A DNA stretch of 62,000 nt from NCBI GenBank assembly GCA_009760855.2, contig WPIO01000135.1:907501-969500 (forward strand), read 5' to 3'. Below the pieces are notes generated by a model that worked only from the letters and a program-made list of their open reading frames with translations, was not told the origin of the DNA and did no database searches. Below, in pieces: positions 11,955 to 24,774 of this stretch. The translations under genes and the position numbers were made by a program. Origin of the DNA: Cristatella mucedo. Taxonomy: Eukaryota; Bryozoa; Phylactolaemata; Cristatellidae. Each line of letters begins with the position of its first letter. Position 1 is the first letter of the stretch.

Positions 11955-12570
11955 ATAGATGAGACTTAAAGGATGCAAAGGCAATGCAGGTAGCGACAGA
12001 AGTCAAGTCAGAGGAGAGTTACAGACTTTCAATGCATATAAACTGAAGGCCCGATCACCTAAAGATTTCAAGTTAGTGCGAGGAGGAGCGACGAGACGGC
12101 CGTCGAAGCCGAGGAGAGCGAGAAGCATACGAGTGGAGCAAGGAGGTCACGTAGGCGTCGTTGGTGTAAGTGAGTGAAGCTAGCCGTAAGTCACAGTCAC
12201 AGGAATCACTGCAATCGATTCGATATTCTATATGGAGCCAGTGAAGCTCAGACAGTAGTGCTGTGCTGTGGCCAATCTAGACGCGAAGTTAAAAGCATGT
12301 GAACTAGTGTGCCTCTTGTACTCCTGTCTACGCTGGCCCTTAATAATAGTTAATTATGGCAACGTTCTCAGCTGAGCGCAGGCTTGATCATGAAATGCTC
12401 TCACGCAACCAGACAAGTCGTTTTGAAATAGCACAGCCAGCTTATGGACAGACATCGCTGGGGCGATACTACAGGAACCAATCTTGAGGGTGGGATTTTC
12501 AAACTTGAGGGTGACACTAGGCTGGCGCCCAGAACTACTATACTGGTCGTTTCTCGCCAGACGACAAAGG
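11955..12570 (-). mobile_element. LINE-A 3' fragment, strongly degraded
   Basis: The minus strand contains LKIGSCSIAPAMSVHKLAVL, matching LKIGSASISPVESARNLGII of the copy at 34.4 kb. At the other end AACTGAAGGCCCGATCACCT and AAAGATTTCAAGTTAGTGCG are the antisense of the NLKSFGDRAF block. Confidence 0.75.
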
Positions 12571-13488
12571 GTGCTTAATAATAGAATCAGTTGCGAAAGC
12601 ACGCAGCCACGTACAGCAGACGGAAGCCCTCGACAGCGTGTCACCTATTGTACACGTTGCACTTTGCTTGGACAAAAAACTGCATTTCGCACTTTTGCAA
12701 ACCATTGCCAAGTAATTTTTTACATTTTATGCTAGGTCATCGAGAGTGGGTATGCGTTAGGAGACTTATTTAGTGCTGCCTGCGTCCGCTTTAAATTTGG
12801 AGATTAGCAAGACATGCGGTCGGAAGCAGACGAGATTCCAAGCTGTCACGAGATTATAGCGGCTTTGGACTAAGTCGGTCGCGTAAAGTGCGACGCAAAT
12901 AAAGGACGCTAGACGTCGCCGCCTTGACCGTGCGACGCTGCACCTGTGCACCTTGCAGGTCAGAGCAGGTCTTAGCGAATCGAAGAATCGTCTCTAATGA
13001 GCGCACGAATGCAAGATATCGCAGAACGCAACGGCAGCTAATGTTGACCACGAATCAGAAATGAGACCACAGGGGTCTGCGCAAGAAAATCTCACCGCGC
13101 CACAAAGTGTCTGACCAATCGATAAAACCACCGGCGCGACGGGGGTCTGTTCTTTTTTAGTGCCTGCGACCGCAGCAGACGTTGCGGTCGCATCTCAGCA
13201 ACCCATTGCAATTACACCGTAGATTTTTCTGGAGCTCGTCTGGGAGGCGGGGGAGAATAGATCAGGCAAGCGATCGCCGCTGAAGCCGACTTGAAGGCTT
13301 CTTTGTCTTTCGTCGTAGTCTTCCTCGTCCTCTGGCGATCGCTGGTGCTCGAGCGCTCTGCTCCTCTGCTGCGGCCTCTACGCGGCCCCATGCGCTCGCC
13401 GCTCTCCTCCTTTCGCCAGCAAGCCTCTCTCTCTCGCAGCGCTCGCGTTGGCGCACGCGCGAGACGCTGCGCCGCCGCGAGATCTCGC

Positions 13489-13523
13489 GCGCGGTGCCGC
13501 TGCGAGTCGCAGCGGCACCGCGC
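13489..13523. repeat. Perfect 17-bp inverted repeat, 1-nt spacer
   Basis: The left arm GCGCGGTGCCGCTGCGA (13,489-13,505) is exactly complementary to the right arm TCGCAGCGGCACCGCGC (13,507-13,523), with a single G between. It would make a very stable hairpin or cruciform. Confidence 0.95.
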
Positions 13524-13595
13524 AGGCTCCGCGAATGTGAGCCATGCGCTGAACCGTCATGCTAAGGCGGCCGCGGCGATAGAGCCGAACCTCGT

Positions 13596-13649
13596 CAGCG
13601 CTCGGGGGTCTCGCGCAGCTGCCCAGCTACGCGAGACCCCCGAGCGCTG
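13596..13649. repeat. Perfect 20-bp inverted repeat, 14-nt loop
   Basis: The left arm CAGCGCTCGGGGGTCTCGCG (13,596-13,615) is exactly complementary to the right arm at 13,630-13,649, separated by a 14-nt loop. Confidence 0.95.
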
Positions 13650-13906
13650 CGCTTCGCGCACGGCCAAAAGGAAGTCGACCGCCCGAGCCGCGGTTACGAA
13701 GCCTCGCTCTTGTTTCGCTCGCGCCTATCGACGCCGCCCAGCGAGCCGAGCGCGAACGAGCGGCGCGCCCCAACGCGGCCGCGCCGGCCGCGCAGCAGCG
13801 TCGCCTTCGCCAGCTGGAGCCCGACGCGCCCGAGTGACGACACTAGGCGATCGCTCCGAGCTCGGCTCCGCCTAGCCTTGTGTGTGAAACTTACCGACGC
13901 CGCGCT

Positions 13907-14205
13907 GGTTTGGCCTGGCGGTTAAGGAGCTCGCCCGACCAAGGTCAAGGTGAATGCATTTGCTGACCGAGCTTGTGGGCTTGAGCCCCATGGCGCATGC
14001 GAAGTGCCTGAATCAAGATTGGGGTCTCTTAGGTAAGTCTTAAAAAATAGTTTTTATTTACCATGTTCCGGTCATCTATCAAACACCACAATTTGGGATT
14101 GCATTTATAACTGGTTTGTCTTTTAACAGGCAAATTTAAAAGAAACTGAAAATAGTTGACCATTTTGCGCAAATTCCCCCTTAAGGCGCTTTGCAAATAA
14201 ATTAT
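13907..14205 (+). mobile_element. SINE-A copy split by an insertion
   Basis: The tRNA-like head (TTTGGCCTGGCGGTTAAGGA, A-box-like; GGGCTTGAGCCCC, B-box-like) and body run from 13,907 to about 14,033, ending in GGGGTCTCTTAGG. The family's continuation, AAGGCGCTTTGCAAATAAAT, reappears at 14,182. The roughly 145 intervening bases are absent from the other copies. Confidence 0.75.
14034..14181. mobile_element. Unknown insertion inside a SINE-A tail
   Basis: AT-rich segment of about 145 bp that interrupts SINE-A. TTAGG at the left border and TTAAGG at the right could be an imperfect target-site duplication. No terminal repeats or coding potential are obvious. Confidence 0.45.
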
Positions 14206-14247
14206 GCACACACACAAATAAATAAATAAATATATATAAACCTAGTT

Positions 14248-16307
<2,060 letters not shown>

Positions 16308-16375
16308 GAGGTAAAGTGCTCGCTCTCCTTTCATGGTCAGGTCGCGAGTTCGCGTAGATGCAGCAGGCACTAATG
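16308..16375 (+). mobile_element. SINE-C, tRNA-like head
   Basis: GAGGTAAAGTGCTCGCTCTC, then GGTCGCGAGTTCGCGTAGAT and AGCAGGCACTAATG, parallels the copy at 4440-4512. Confidence 0.6.
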
Positions 16376-16704
16376 CTTCATTGCCAGCTGCTTGCTGCAA
16401 GCGGACATGACAGCCTGATTGACGAGCTTGTATGCCTCAATGTAATCCCTAAATGCAGCAGTTGAATCAGCTGAAGTTGCTTTCACTTTTATGTTAAAGA
16501 GCAAAAGGAATAAGGAAAGAATGTAAGTGTTTTAGTTCATTTTGCTGCTTCTTTCGCAGCCAGAGGAAAAATTGAATAAATGAACGAGTGAGTGCACGCG
16601 GAAGTGTTTGTGCACCGTAAGTATTAAAGCCTTTCAATTGCCTCCCTGTGACAAGTCAGCTGCTCACGCTGCTTTCTCAATGACAGAGAGGAGAAAGGCC
16701 AAAG

Positions 16705-16945
16705 GTTAAAGGTTTGCTTATGAGTGCTGACACTGTGCATGCTGCCACTAACCACATTTGCATGCTGACCCTATGCATGTCACCCCTAACCATGTTATTC
16801 ATTTTGTTTGTTTGTCAAGCATGATTTTACTCACCATTCTATTGCATTTCCCTTTGCAGCAGATGTAAAGCGCCTAGAGAGAGAGATTGAGTTCTCAGAG
16901 GGGGCTTTATCAAGTGCATTATTATTATCATTATTATTAAAGGTT
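16705..16945 (+). mobile_element. LINE-A 3' end
   Basis: This is the last 240 bases of LINE-A. It contains TGCTGACACTGTGCATGCTG, CATGTCACCCCTAACCATG and GTAAAGCGCCTAGAGAGAGA, and ends in ATT repeats, closely matching the copy at 17.6-17.86 kb. Confidence 0.9.
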
Positions 16946-17394
16946 AAAGTACCAAAATAGAAAGAAGCAGCAGCACACGCTACAGCCAGTAGCCAGTAGC
17001 CAGATTCTGGTGCTGAACAAAGGGACGCTGGACGAGGACAAAGTCTCAGTCTCTGATGCAAAGGCCTCTGAAAAACTTGATCGTCGTCCTCGTAAATAAT
17101 CTAAAGCAGGCGGCTTTTTTTCTCGCCATTTTTGAACGACGCGATGAACTGGCGACGATGAATTCGACGAGGGCTGCTGTGCGGCGGAGCCAGAACCAGC
17201 CACTGCGGAGCCAGGTCGGAGGTCAGGCGGAGCCGGAAGCCCACGCGTGACTAGTGATCCTAGCCCCAATTTGTGGACCGTCGCAGACATCATCAGCATG
17301 CACAATACGGGGCCTTGCTCTAAGAGGCTTTGCGTAATAAGAGACTTTTAGCGACAAGTGATCTTGCCTACTTTGGCATGCTAACACTTGGATC

Positions 17395-17860
17395 ATCAGG
17401 CCAAGCATCGTACCACCCGCTTTTCGGAATCCAACAGTCTAGAAATACCTCATACAAACCTTAAATCCTTTGGAGACCGTGCATTTAGTTCATATGCTCC
17501 CAAAGCCTGGAACTCCCTCCCGACCTGCGTCACAACATCCCCTGACCTGACCACATTTAAAAGGAACCTAAAAACACACCTATTTAGGACAGCATTTAGT
17601 GGGTCCCTGTGATTCGTCCTTGATGTGCTTATGCGTGCTGACACTGTGCACGCTGCCGCTAACCACATTTGCATGCTGACCCTGTGCATGTCACCCCTAA
17701 CCATATTATTCATTTCGTTTGTTTTTCAAGCATTATTTTACTTACCATTCAATTGCATTTAACTTTACAGCAAATGTAAAGCGCCTAGAGAGAGATTAAG
17801 TTCTCTGAGGGCGCTTTATGAAGAGAATTATTATTAATATTATTATTATCTTAAGCGACA
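17395..17860 (+). mobile_element. LINE-A 3' copy, well preserved
   Basis: An open frame reads HQAKHRTTRFSESNSLEIPH, then NLKSFGDRAFSSYAPKAWNS and FKRNLKTHLFRTAF, the C-terminus of an L2/CR1-type ORF2, followed by the complete 3' tail and ATT repeats. It is truncated at 5'. It is among the least decayed copies here. Confidence 0.93.
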
Positions 17861-18492
17861 TCCTGCAGCATTTTACCGGTAGTCAGTGGCGCGCCTTGAG
17901 CGGGCCGCTGTATGCGGCCTGCTCACTTTTAGTTTTAGCGGCTCCTGAGCCGCAGTCGCCGCGAATTAAGGTTAATTAAAGGTCGCCGCGAATTACAGGC
18001 TCAGGTTCACAACGACTGTGGTTTGCCAGAGAGCTCACACAGTAGCAATCGCAGCGTCCCACGGAGGGTGGTTCGCTTATCTAATGGTGGCTAGCCAAAA
18101 TGGCTACTAGAAGTCGCCACCGCCGAGGCCATAGTCCACAGAACAGAACGGCAGATAGAGATCGGCGGCGTCAGCAGCGACAGGGGGTCGGCCGTGGCCG
18201 GACACACAGAGAGGGAAAGTGCTCGTCTTGCGTCGCCAACGTTGTCTCTTCGCTCGCTCGCTGCCTCGCTCCTGTGTCTCCGCTGCGCAGGTGACTATTC
18301 ATCGTTGCCCGCGGGGGGGGGGCGGGCGGTCGCTCCGTCGCGCTCGGCCCGCGAGCTTTGACGGAGGAATTTGCTCGGCGCGGCCGCCCGCCAACCAGCT
18401 TCTTCTTCTGCTATCCACGAGGACGCAGCGTCCGTCGCCTTCCGGTCAAAATAAGGCAGCAGCAGCTAGCTTCGTCGGCCGCGAATTCGATC
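17861..18492. other. Upstream region of the GT31 gene
   Basis: GC-rich from about 18,100. It contains a possible 5'-UTR splice site (CTGCGCAGGTGACT near 18,290) and a run of nine Gs at 18,313. No TATA box is seen, so the promoter is probably of CpG type, which is inference. Confidence 0.4.
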
Positions 18493-20013
18493 ATGCCGGA
18501 CCGCCGGTGGCCGCCGGAGCCGTACGGCCAGTCGTGCGCGTTCCTGAATTGCAACCGGAAGTACGCTCTTCTTTTGGTGGCCTCGACCGTCTCGCTCGCC
18601 GGCTACTCGCTCATTAGGAGAGCGGTGCAGCCGCCGCCGACGCCGCAGCACTACGGCTGGAGGACGACCGCCGCCGCCGACTCCGCCGCTACCGGCGGCG
18701 GCGGCGGCTCAAATAGCTGCGCGGACGGCCCGGTGAATGACGCCGGCGGCGCGGTGGAGGCGGTGGCGGTGGCTGCCGCCGCCGCCTCTACAATCGGCGG
18801 CCGTAGCGACCGCGTGCCAGCTGCAGCAGCCGCCGGCGCGACTCATGGCAACGTCGGGCGCCCAGCGGTCAGCGGCGACACGGGCCCAGGAGCCAGTCGG
18901 CTCCGCGGCGGCGGTGGCGGCGGCGCGGCTGACAGCGGCGGCGGCGGCAGCGAAGATCCTTTCCTTCACAACCGCGAGTATCGCGCTCTGATAGATTGCG
19001 GCAATATTTGCCAGACGGACAGGCTGTTCCTGATAGTGCTCGTCTGCTCGCGGCCCGAGAGCGGAGCTCGGCGCGACGCGCTGCGCCGCACGTGGGCGAG
19101 CGTGCGAGCGCATCGCGGTCAGGCGGTGCGCACCGCGTTCGTGCTCGGCCGCGCGGCGTCGGAGGCCGTGCAGGCCAGCGTGAGCGCCGAGGCCGCCGCC
19201 TGGGGCGACGTGCTGCAGGTCGACGTCGACGAGTCGTATCGCAATCTGACGCTCAAGACGCTGCTCGGCCTGCGCTTCGCGCTTGCCGCCTGCCGCGACG
19301 CGCCGTTCGTCATGAAGACGGACGACGACGTCGTCGCGCACTACCGCAACCTCGTCGACTACCTGCTCGGCCTGAGCGTCGCCGGCGCGCGCCACCTGTA
19401 CGCTGGCAGCGTGCACCGCGACACGCGGCCCGTGCGCGACCCGGCCGACAAGTGGTACGTGAGCGTGGCCGAGTACGCGCGCTCGCTGTATCCGCCCTAC
19501 GCCGGCGGCTCGGGCTACGTGCTGTCGATGGCGGCGGCGGCGCTCGTCGACCGCGCGTCGACCGCCTTCCGCTACCTGTCGATGGAGGACGCGTTCGTTG
19601 GCGTGTGCGCCGAGCGCGCCGGCTTGGCGGCGCTACACGACATTGCGTTCCAGGGCTACTGGTTCCGCGCGAGCGAGTGCCGCATGAGGGCGCTCTTCAC
19701 CAGCCACGGCTGGCTACCCGAGGAAATGGAGGACGCCTGGAGGCTGATGCTGCCGTTCGAGACGGGCGCCGACGCCGACGACGTTGGGGACGACCGCGGC
19801 GCCTTGCGCCCGACAGTCGTGCCGCCGTCGCCCGGCTACAACCGAGCCTGCCCGCCGCTCGAGTGGCTACTCTACTACTACGACGAGTCGGACGATGAGG
19901 TAGACCGGAAGTACCGAGAAGAAGCCGAAGATGAGTCCGCCGCAGCAGAAGGCGACGCCGTCGCCAACGTCGCCGACGTCACCGACGGTGACGTCGACAC
20001 AGACGGATTGTGA
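18493..20013 (+). CDS. Beta-1,3-galactosyltransferase-type GT31 enzyme, complete single exon
   Basis: A 506-residue type II membrane protein. The chosen ATG begins MPDRRWPPEPYG; the frame is open further upstream but has no earlier ATG. A membrane anchor covers about residues 24-41 (YALLLVASTVSLAGYSLI). A Gly/Ala-rich stem follows to about 165. The GT31 domain runs from about 176 to 420: FLIVLVCSRPESGARRDALR, RRTWAS, YRNLTLKTLLGLRFAL, the metal-binding DDD in FVMKTDDDVV (277-279), YPPYAGGSGYVLS (about 333), and the conserved acidic EDAFVG (365-366). Such enzymes transfer galactose or N-acetylglucosamine in beta-1,3 linkage from UDP-sugars in the Golgi. In the YPPYC motif typical of this family the Cys is Ala. 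An acidic tail of about 80 residues (DESDDEVDRKYREEAEDESA) is unusual. Acceptor and sugar specificity cannot be assigned. A possible polyadenylation signal, AATAAA, lies at about 20,995, beyond the converging kelch exon. Confidence 0.92.
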   Translation: MPDRRWPPEPYGQSCAFLNCNRKYALLLVASTVSLAGYSLIRRAVQPPPTPQHYGWRTTAAADSAATGGGGGSNSCADGPVNDAGGAVEAVAVAAAAASTIGGRSDRVPAAAAAGATHGNVGRPAVSGDTGPGASRLRGGGGGGAADSGGGGSEDPFLHNREYRALIDCGNICQTDRLFLIVLVCSRPESGARRDALRRTWASVRAHRGQAVRTAFVLGRAASEAVQASVSAEAAAWGDVLQVDVDESYRNLTLKTLLGLRFALAACRDAPFVMKTDDDVVAHYRNLVDYLLGLSVAGARHLYAGSVHRDTRPVRDPADKWYVSVAEYARSLYPPYAGGSGYVLSMAAAALVDRASTAFRYLSMEDAFVGVCAERAGLAALHDIAFQGYWFRASECRMRALFTSHGWLPEEMEDAWRLMLPFETGADADDVGDDRGALRPTVVPPSPGYNRACPPLEWLLYYYDESDDEVDRKYREEAEDESAAAEGDAVANVADVTDGDVDTDGL

Positions 20014-20214
20014 GCACCACCGTGTATCGCATAGTTCAAGATGACGGCGGGCGCTGCGATGACGACGAAACCGGAGACGCTCCCCTGCCGCCGCCCGCAA
20101 GAACACTGGCAGGGGCGTCGGCAGCCTTGCGCTTGGCCTCGCTGTGTCAGTTTCGAGCTAGTTGAGCTCTCGGCCGGCGTAAGTGCAGCGGAAGTGCGGC
20201 GACCGCGGCGGTAG

Positions 20215-20441
20215 CTACCAGAGCGGGAACTTGTACGTGGACGCGTACGACTTGAAGTTGGCGTTGGCTTTCGGTATCTTCAGCAAGCAGACCTCCACCT
20301 CGCGGAAGGACTCGCTGTCTTCGGTGCACAGATTGAATGCGGGGTACCACTTTTTCTTTCGTATGTGGTAGTACTCCACTCTGAGCACGTGATCCGCCTC
20401 GTCCTCCACGCGATAGCCGCCGAAAGCGTACAGTCGGTTCC
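20215..20441 (-). CDS. Kelch gene, last exon
   Basis: Encodes the final 74 residues: NRLYAFGGYRVEDEADHVLR, YYHIRKKKWYPAFNLC, and an end at STYKFPLW before TAG. LYAFGGY and the following W are a kelch repeat. The acceptor CTGCAG lies just before 20,441. The first two bases (GG) complete the Gly codon begun by the phase-1 donor of the exon at 25,293-25,493. The last roughly 30 residues (VCLLKIPKANANFKSYASTY) follow the final repeat and probably pack as the closing strand or a short tail. The stop is 201 bp from the stop of the convergent GT31 gene. Confidence 0.85.
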
Positions 20442-21060
20442 CTGCAGCGGCGGCAGCGGCGGCAGAGCCAAACGAGAGCTCATCACTCGCTCTAGCGGCG
20501 GCGGCCATGAACGCGCTGGCCGACCGCCGTCGCCTCGGGTAGATGCAAGCGTCGCGTCGGTGAAGGCTCGGCGACGCGACGCTCGGCTTCCAGCTTCGGC
20601 AACGACAGACTTTTTTCTTCAAACCGCGCGCGCGCGGCAGCGCAGCAGCAGCAGCCTGCTTGAACCTTTACGCGCCGTCGAGCAGCAGCAGGCGCTTCGC
20701 GCGCGGCCTCGAGGCACGGAGGAGGAGGAGGAGAAGGAGGAGGAAGGCACGAGAGCTGGTCTCGCAGCGGCGCCGACGGCTGCGGCGGCAGGCGACGGCG
20801 CCGCTGAGCAGGCGGCGCTCAGCTCTAGCTCCATCGCGTGATTTTCGTCGATCAACCCGGTGGAGCGCGGGCCTCCAAAGGCAAGCGGAAGTGGCCGCCG
20901 CTATTTCGCCATCGGACGCTACTGACGGGAAGCGTCGGGTCGAGACGCCATCGCTAGCGGTCGGGAAAAGACGGGAGGCCGAATCGCGAGGTAAAAATAA
21001 AGGTTAGCTCGACGAGAGCCTCGTTTCGATAGCTGCTGAAGACCGATAATAATTTCCATC
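20442..21060. other. Kelch intron, GC-rich low-complexity
   Basis: Contains GGC/GCA and GGA-rich trinucleotide runs (about 20,640-20,830), which create long Ala/Arg/Ser frames on both strands. No gene is supported. Confidence 0.5.
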
Positions 21061-21150
21061 CCACTTGAAGTGAGAAAAAGAGAATCGCCCGCGGCGGGAC
21101 TCGAGCCCACGACTCGGTTGGCGAAGCGCGAGTGGCTTGGAAGAGGGTTG
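21061..21150 (-). mobile_element. tRNA-like SINE fragment
   Basis: The reverse strand reads CCGAGTCGTGGGCTCGAGTC (B-box-like) after an A-box-like CCACTCGCGCTTCGCCAAC. It may be a relative of SINE-B. It is not a complete tRNA. Confidence 0.45.
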
Positions 21151-21761
21151 ATGAGTTTGCCGGCCGCTGCTCGAATAAACGGGCGCCAGGCAACCTTCAG
21201 GCCCGGCTCGGCGGGCGTGGCTGCACAGGCCACACACGCGCGCGTCCGTATGCGGTCGAGAGTGGTGGCCCGACTGGCTAAAAAAAGGCGATCTATTTTT
21301 GTTGAAGTTCATGTTTGAGACTTTCAAACGGCTTCCTAGACAGAGACAGTAGCTTTGTGCCTTGAAAATAATTCCATAATTCGGCCAGTACTTCACGTAT
21401 CAAAGAGGAATTTGAAATGTGAGTTCAGCTCTGCCTGTGCAGCACTCGAATAGTTTATTTCTGATTTCGGTTCTACAAGTATTGCTAGTATCTTCAAACG
21501 TCCTTGAACTTTACATTCAGTAATCCTGCTTCGTTATTGAATGTTGTAATAATCTGTAATTTCGTCTAGGTTGGTCGTATTAATCAAAGTGCGCTGCATC
21601 TTTTGAGAGGGTTGGCACATTCTTGTAGCGCATAGTTTTTGATCTGTCAATTTTTCTAGATTGCCATGTTAGACGCTCAGCCACAGACTAACCTTCTCTC
21701 TCCAAGGACGTCAGAAGGTTGACGTCGCAGCCATTGGTACATCGAAAGTCGCGAAGCCCAA

Positions 21762-21762
<1 letters not shown>
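21151..21762. other. Kelch intron, unassigned
   Basis: AT-richer intronic sequence with no recognised feature. Confidence 0.5.
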
Positions 21763-21812
<50 letters not shown>

Positions 21813-22145
21813 CACTTGATAAAGCACCCTCAAAGAACTCTTTCTAGGTGCTTTACATTCGCTGCAAAGGGAAACGCGATTGAATGGTGAGTAATATCAT
21901 AAATAAATAAATAGATCCTAGCTGATTAAACAGCCTCTTTTTGCATAGCGACAGAAGAGCCTTTACGGCTATCACTACCACTTGCAGTGGCGATAAAGGA
22001 TCGCCAACCGTAGGAATCGAACCCACGACCTCGGGACCGAGGTCGCGAAAGCAACCACCTTACCTAGTATCACGCTTGATAAACAACATGAATAAGATGG
22101 TTAGGGGTGACATGCTCAGAGTCGGCATGCAAGTGTGGCAAGTGG
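21763..22145 (-). mobile_element. LINE-A 3' end with SINE-B inserted
   Basis: On the minus strand the LINE-A tail runs from about 22,145 down to an (AAT) tract at 21,763-21,810. Between 21,915 and 22,070 it is interrupted by SINE-B. The flanking LINE sequence resumes as TTGATAAACAACATGAATAA and GGTTAGGGGTGACATG. Confidence 0.85.
21915..22070 (-). mobile_element. SINE-B copy
   Basis: The reverse complement has a tRNA-like head (AAGGTGGTTGCTTTCGCGAC; GGTCGTGGGTTCGATTCC, a good B-box) followed by TTGGCGATCCTTTATCGCCA and a tail containing AAGGCTCTTCTGTCGCTATG. The same order occurs at 57,505-57,670. Confidence 0.8.
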
Positions 22146-24774
22146 CACGAATTCGGCGCCACTATCAATTGAATCGCAACGGATTGATGAAAAAGAGCGT
22201 GTAAAGCGCGTAGAATTTAACGTTGCGGTGGCTGCGGGCACGCGCTGTGGCTACGGGCTTGAAGCATGTCACGCGTTGCATGACAGGCCCTTTTTTGTGA
22301 ATGTCAGCTCTGCTGTTGGATTTCTTCTCAAATTACCGCTTGCGTTTTGTATGGCTGTTTCATACTATCCTTCCATATACGCCTGCTTTCGCAGCGCAGG
22401 TTCTCACTCCTATAATCTCGCTTGTCTTGTCAAGGTTGTTTTGCTGTGTCAACAAACGATTCGAACCAACGATTTGAACCCATATTGTTGTTGCTTCTTT
22501 TTTACGCTATCCCGCGTCTCTAGTGTAACGACACTCAGGCATACTATCGAAGCCGATACATGCACTCTTTTAAAGCTGCAACGAAGCAGCAGCAGCAGCC
22601 TCGTTCAGAGCGAACCGCCACGGGGGGGGGAGGTTCTACTCACCAATGAGTTTGACCGCTGCTCCACATCGCGCGTGCACAAGTCTCGGTCCACGAAAAG
22701 CTTCCGGCGGGCCGACTTGCTTGGTTCGCGCCTGGCCAGTTCGTATGTGGACGCCCTGCATGGCTACAAGCCACGCGGCCGTAATTTAAATAAAGCGTCC
22801 TCGGGTCGCTGACTTAGGGCGCCATCGCCTTTCTGCTCTGCCGCACGCTGCGAGCAGCCGTGAGATGGAGCGCTACGGCGCGCCGGCAATCGCGGCCTCT
22901 CCACCGGCTCTAGTTGCCTCTCCGCCGCCTCCGGAGCGAGCCCGCTCAGAGTTACGTAATCCCTGACGGATTAGCTCCAGCTTTGGAACGACGCCTTCGT
23001 AATAACGCTAGGTCGCTAGGGCTCCACAGACAGAGAGCTCGACGTTCACGCGAGTGCGAAAACGTGCCTTACAAACGATCCTTCTACGCTCGCTCGCTCG
23101 GCCCACGCATGCGCGCTCTCAATTCACATAGTGAGAGCTCTAGCGAGAGACGCAGGCATGTGGTTTGCGCACCGACACCCGAGCGAAGCGAAGCGAACGC
23201 GAGCGACGGAAACGTGCAGATACGCAAGCGCGATTGGCCTTGATTGGCAAGCGCGATTGGCACACTTCGCCTGAGAGTAGTGACTTGGCAGCCACGAACG
23301 TGGAGGAGGAGGCATGGGACGGGCAGCGAGCTGCGCACCCACGCGCTGCTCGCTTGGCAGGAGAGGATAATTTCTTGGCAGGAGAGGACAATCTCGGAGG
23401 ACAAAAACGAGCGCTATGTGTGAGCGCGAGGCAGGAAACTGCTCGCGGCCAGCTGCAATTACTGGTTACTGGCGCTGCTGTCGCGAGCCAGGTGCTATAT
23501 TATTGCAAGGCTCGCTGGCATGGCGCGGCTGTCAAATGTCAAGAATTGGTTCGCTGGTCCGCTCAGTCGATCTATTAAATGGTCGAAGAGTCTCAGTTGC
23601 ACCGAAGAAAGGGCCGCGGGTGCACGGCGCGGGTGGCTGACTCGTTCGCATGCGCACAAGCTAGGCGGAAGTGGGACTCGCGCGGCGGCCGCGAACAGTG
23701 GCGCGCGCGCGTGATAGCGTGCGAGTTCCGCTGCTCCGTTTAACTCTCGCGCCCGCGCGCACCTGCCCGGCCCTCCTACCCGGCACGCTGTACCGCCAGC
23801 GGTGCGGACTTCGCGTCCGCTCGAACCGCGAGCGCAGCGAGCTCTCTCGTACGGGAGGCTGCAAAGCGGCGACCTAGCGAAGCGCCTCGGCGCGTTGCGG
23901 CGCGTCGCTACGGGACGGCCGCTCGCGAGCTCTTGCGTCGCGCGCTTCGTACTCGCTCGCGCTTCAATGCGGAGTCGCGACGGTCTTAGACGCGCAGGCT
24001 TAAAATGCAGTAAAAGCGATAAAGCTAGAGCGCTGCGAAGCGGCGGCGGCGGCGTGTGCTGCGTCGTCAGCGCCCGAGTGCGAAGCGACCGAAACTCCTT
24101 ACTATTCGTCGCTCCTGCATTACAGCGGCCGAGGAACCGATTATGCGACATTACATGATCAATGCCGCGAAAAAGCAGAAGCCGTTTAATGGGCTATCGG
24201 TTGATCTTCACGGGTTGGCCTCGATGTTTTAGCTGAGCTGGGCTCTATGCAAGTGGGCACTACGAGAGTTGGTGCACGTCGTCAGCCCAGTTGAACGCCC
24301 GCCCGTAAGCCTCCGTCGCTTTCATGTAGACTTCCCTGCGCTACGGATGTGTGTGGACTTGTTACGTTAACGTAGGGGGCGCTCGTCGTCGCTGCCGCGT
24401 TCTGCTACTGCGTGCATCGGTGCTGCACCGACAAGTCGTCAGCCACGATACAAGTTTTAGGGCTCCGCCGGTATTTGTCCCGAGTCGGCTGGGACTAGTA
24501 GCTGCACAACGGTCGCTGCGTATGCGGCCTATTTCTTTCTGTCCGGACTTCGATGCCGCTGCACTCCGCACGTCACAAGAGCACCCCAAAGGAAGTAAAT
24601 ATCTTCCCGGGTACTTTTTACGTCAATGCGCCATGCTGCAATGGTCAGAGATAGCGCCCGCCTACAGTCTCTGCTCGCGTAAGCGCACAAATAATCGCTC
24701 GCACAAATCATCCCTGTCCCAGCGAGCCGCCGCCGCCGCCCACCTCCAGAAGGCAGCTGTGCGCTGCACAAATA
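22146..24774. other. Kelch intron, unassigned
   Basis: Mixed-composition intron with a GC-rich block at about 23,600-24,080. Numerous overlapping frames show no domain and no splice-consistent exon. Confidence 0.5.

Larger units (their letters stand above)
12571..13906. other. Unassigned DNA, GC-rich from 13,260
   Basis: The first 700 bases show nothing recognisable. From about 13,260 to 13,920 the sequence becomes very GC- and CpG-rich and holds two perfect inverted repeats, listed separately. A frame at 13,291-13,875 (+) begins with a hydrophobic stretch (SFVVVFLVLWRSLVL) and is then Arg/Ala-rich; this is probably a composition effect. Confidence 0.5.
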
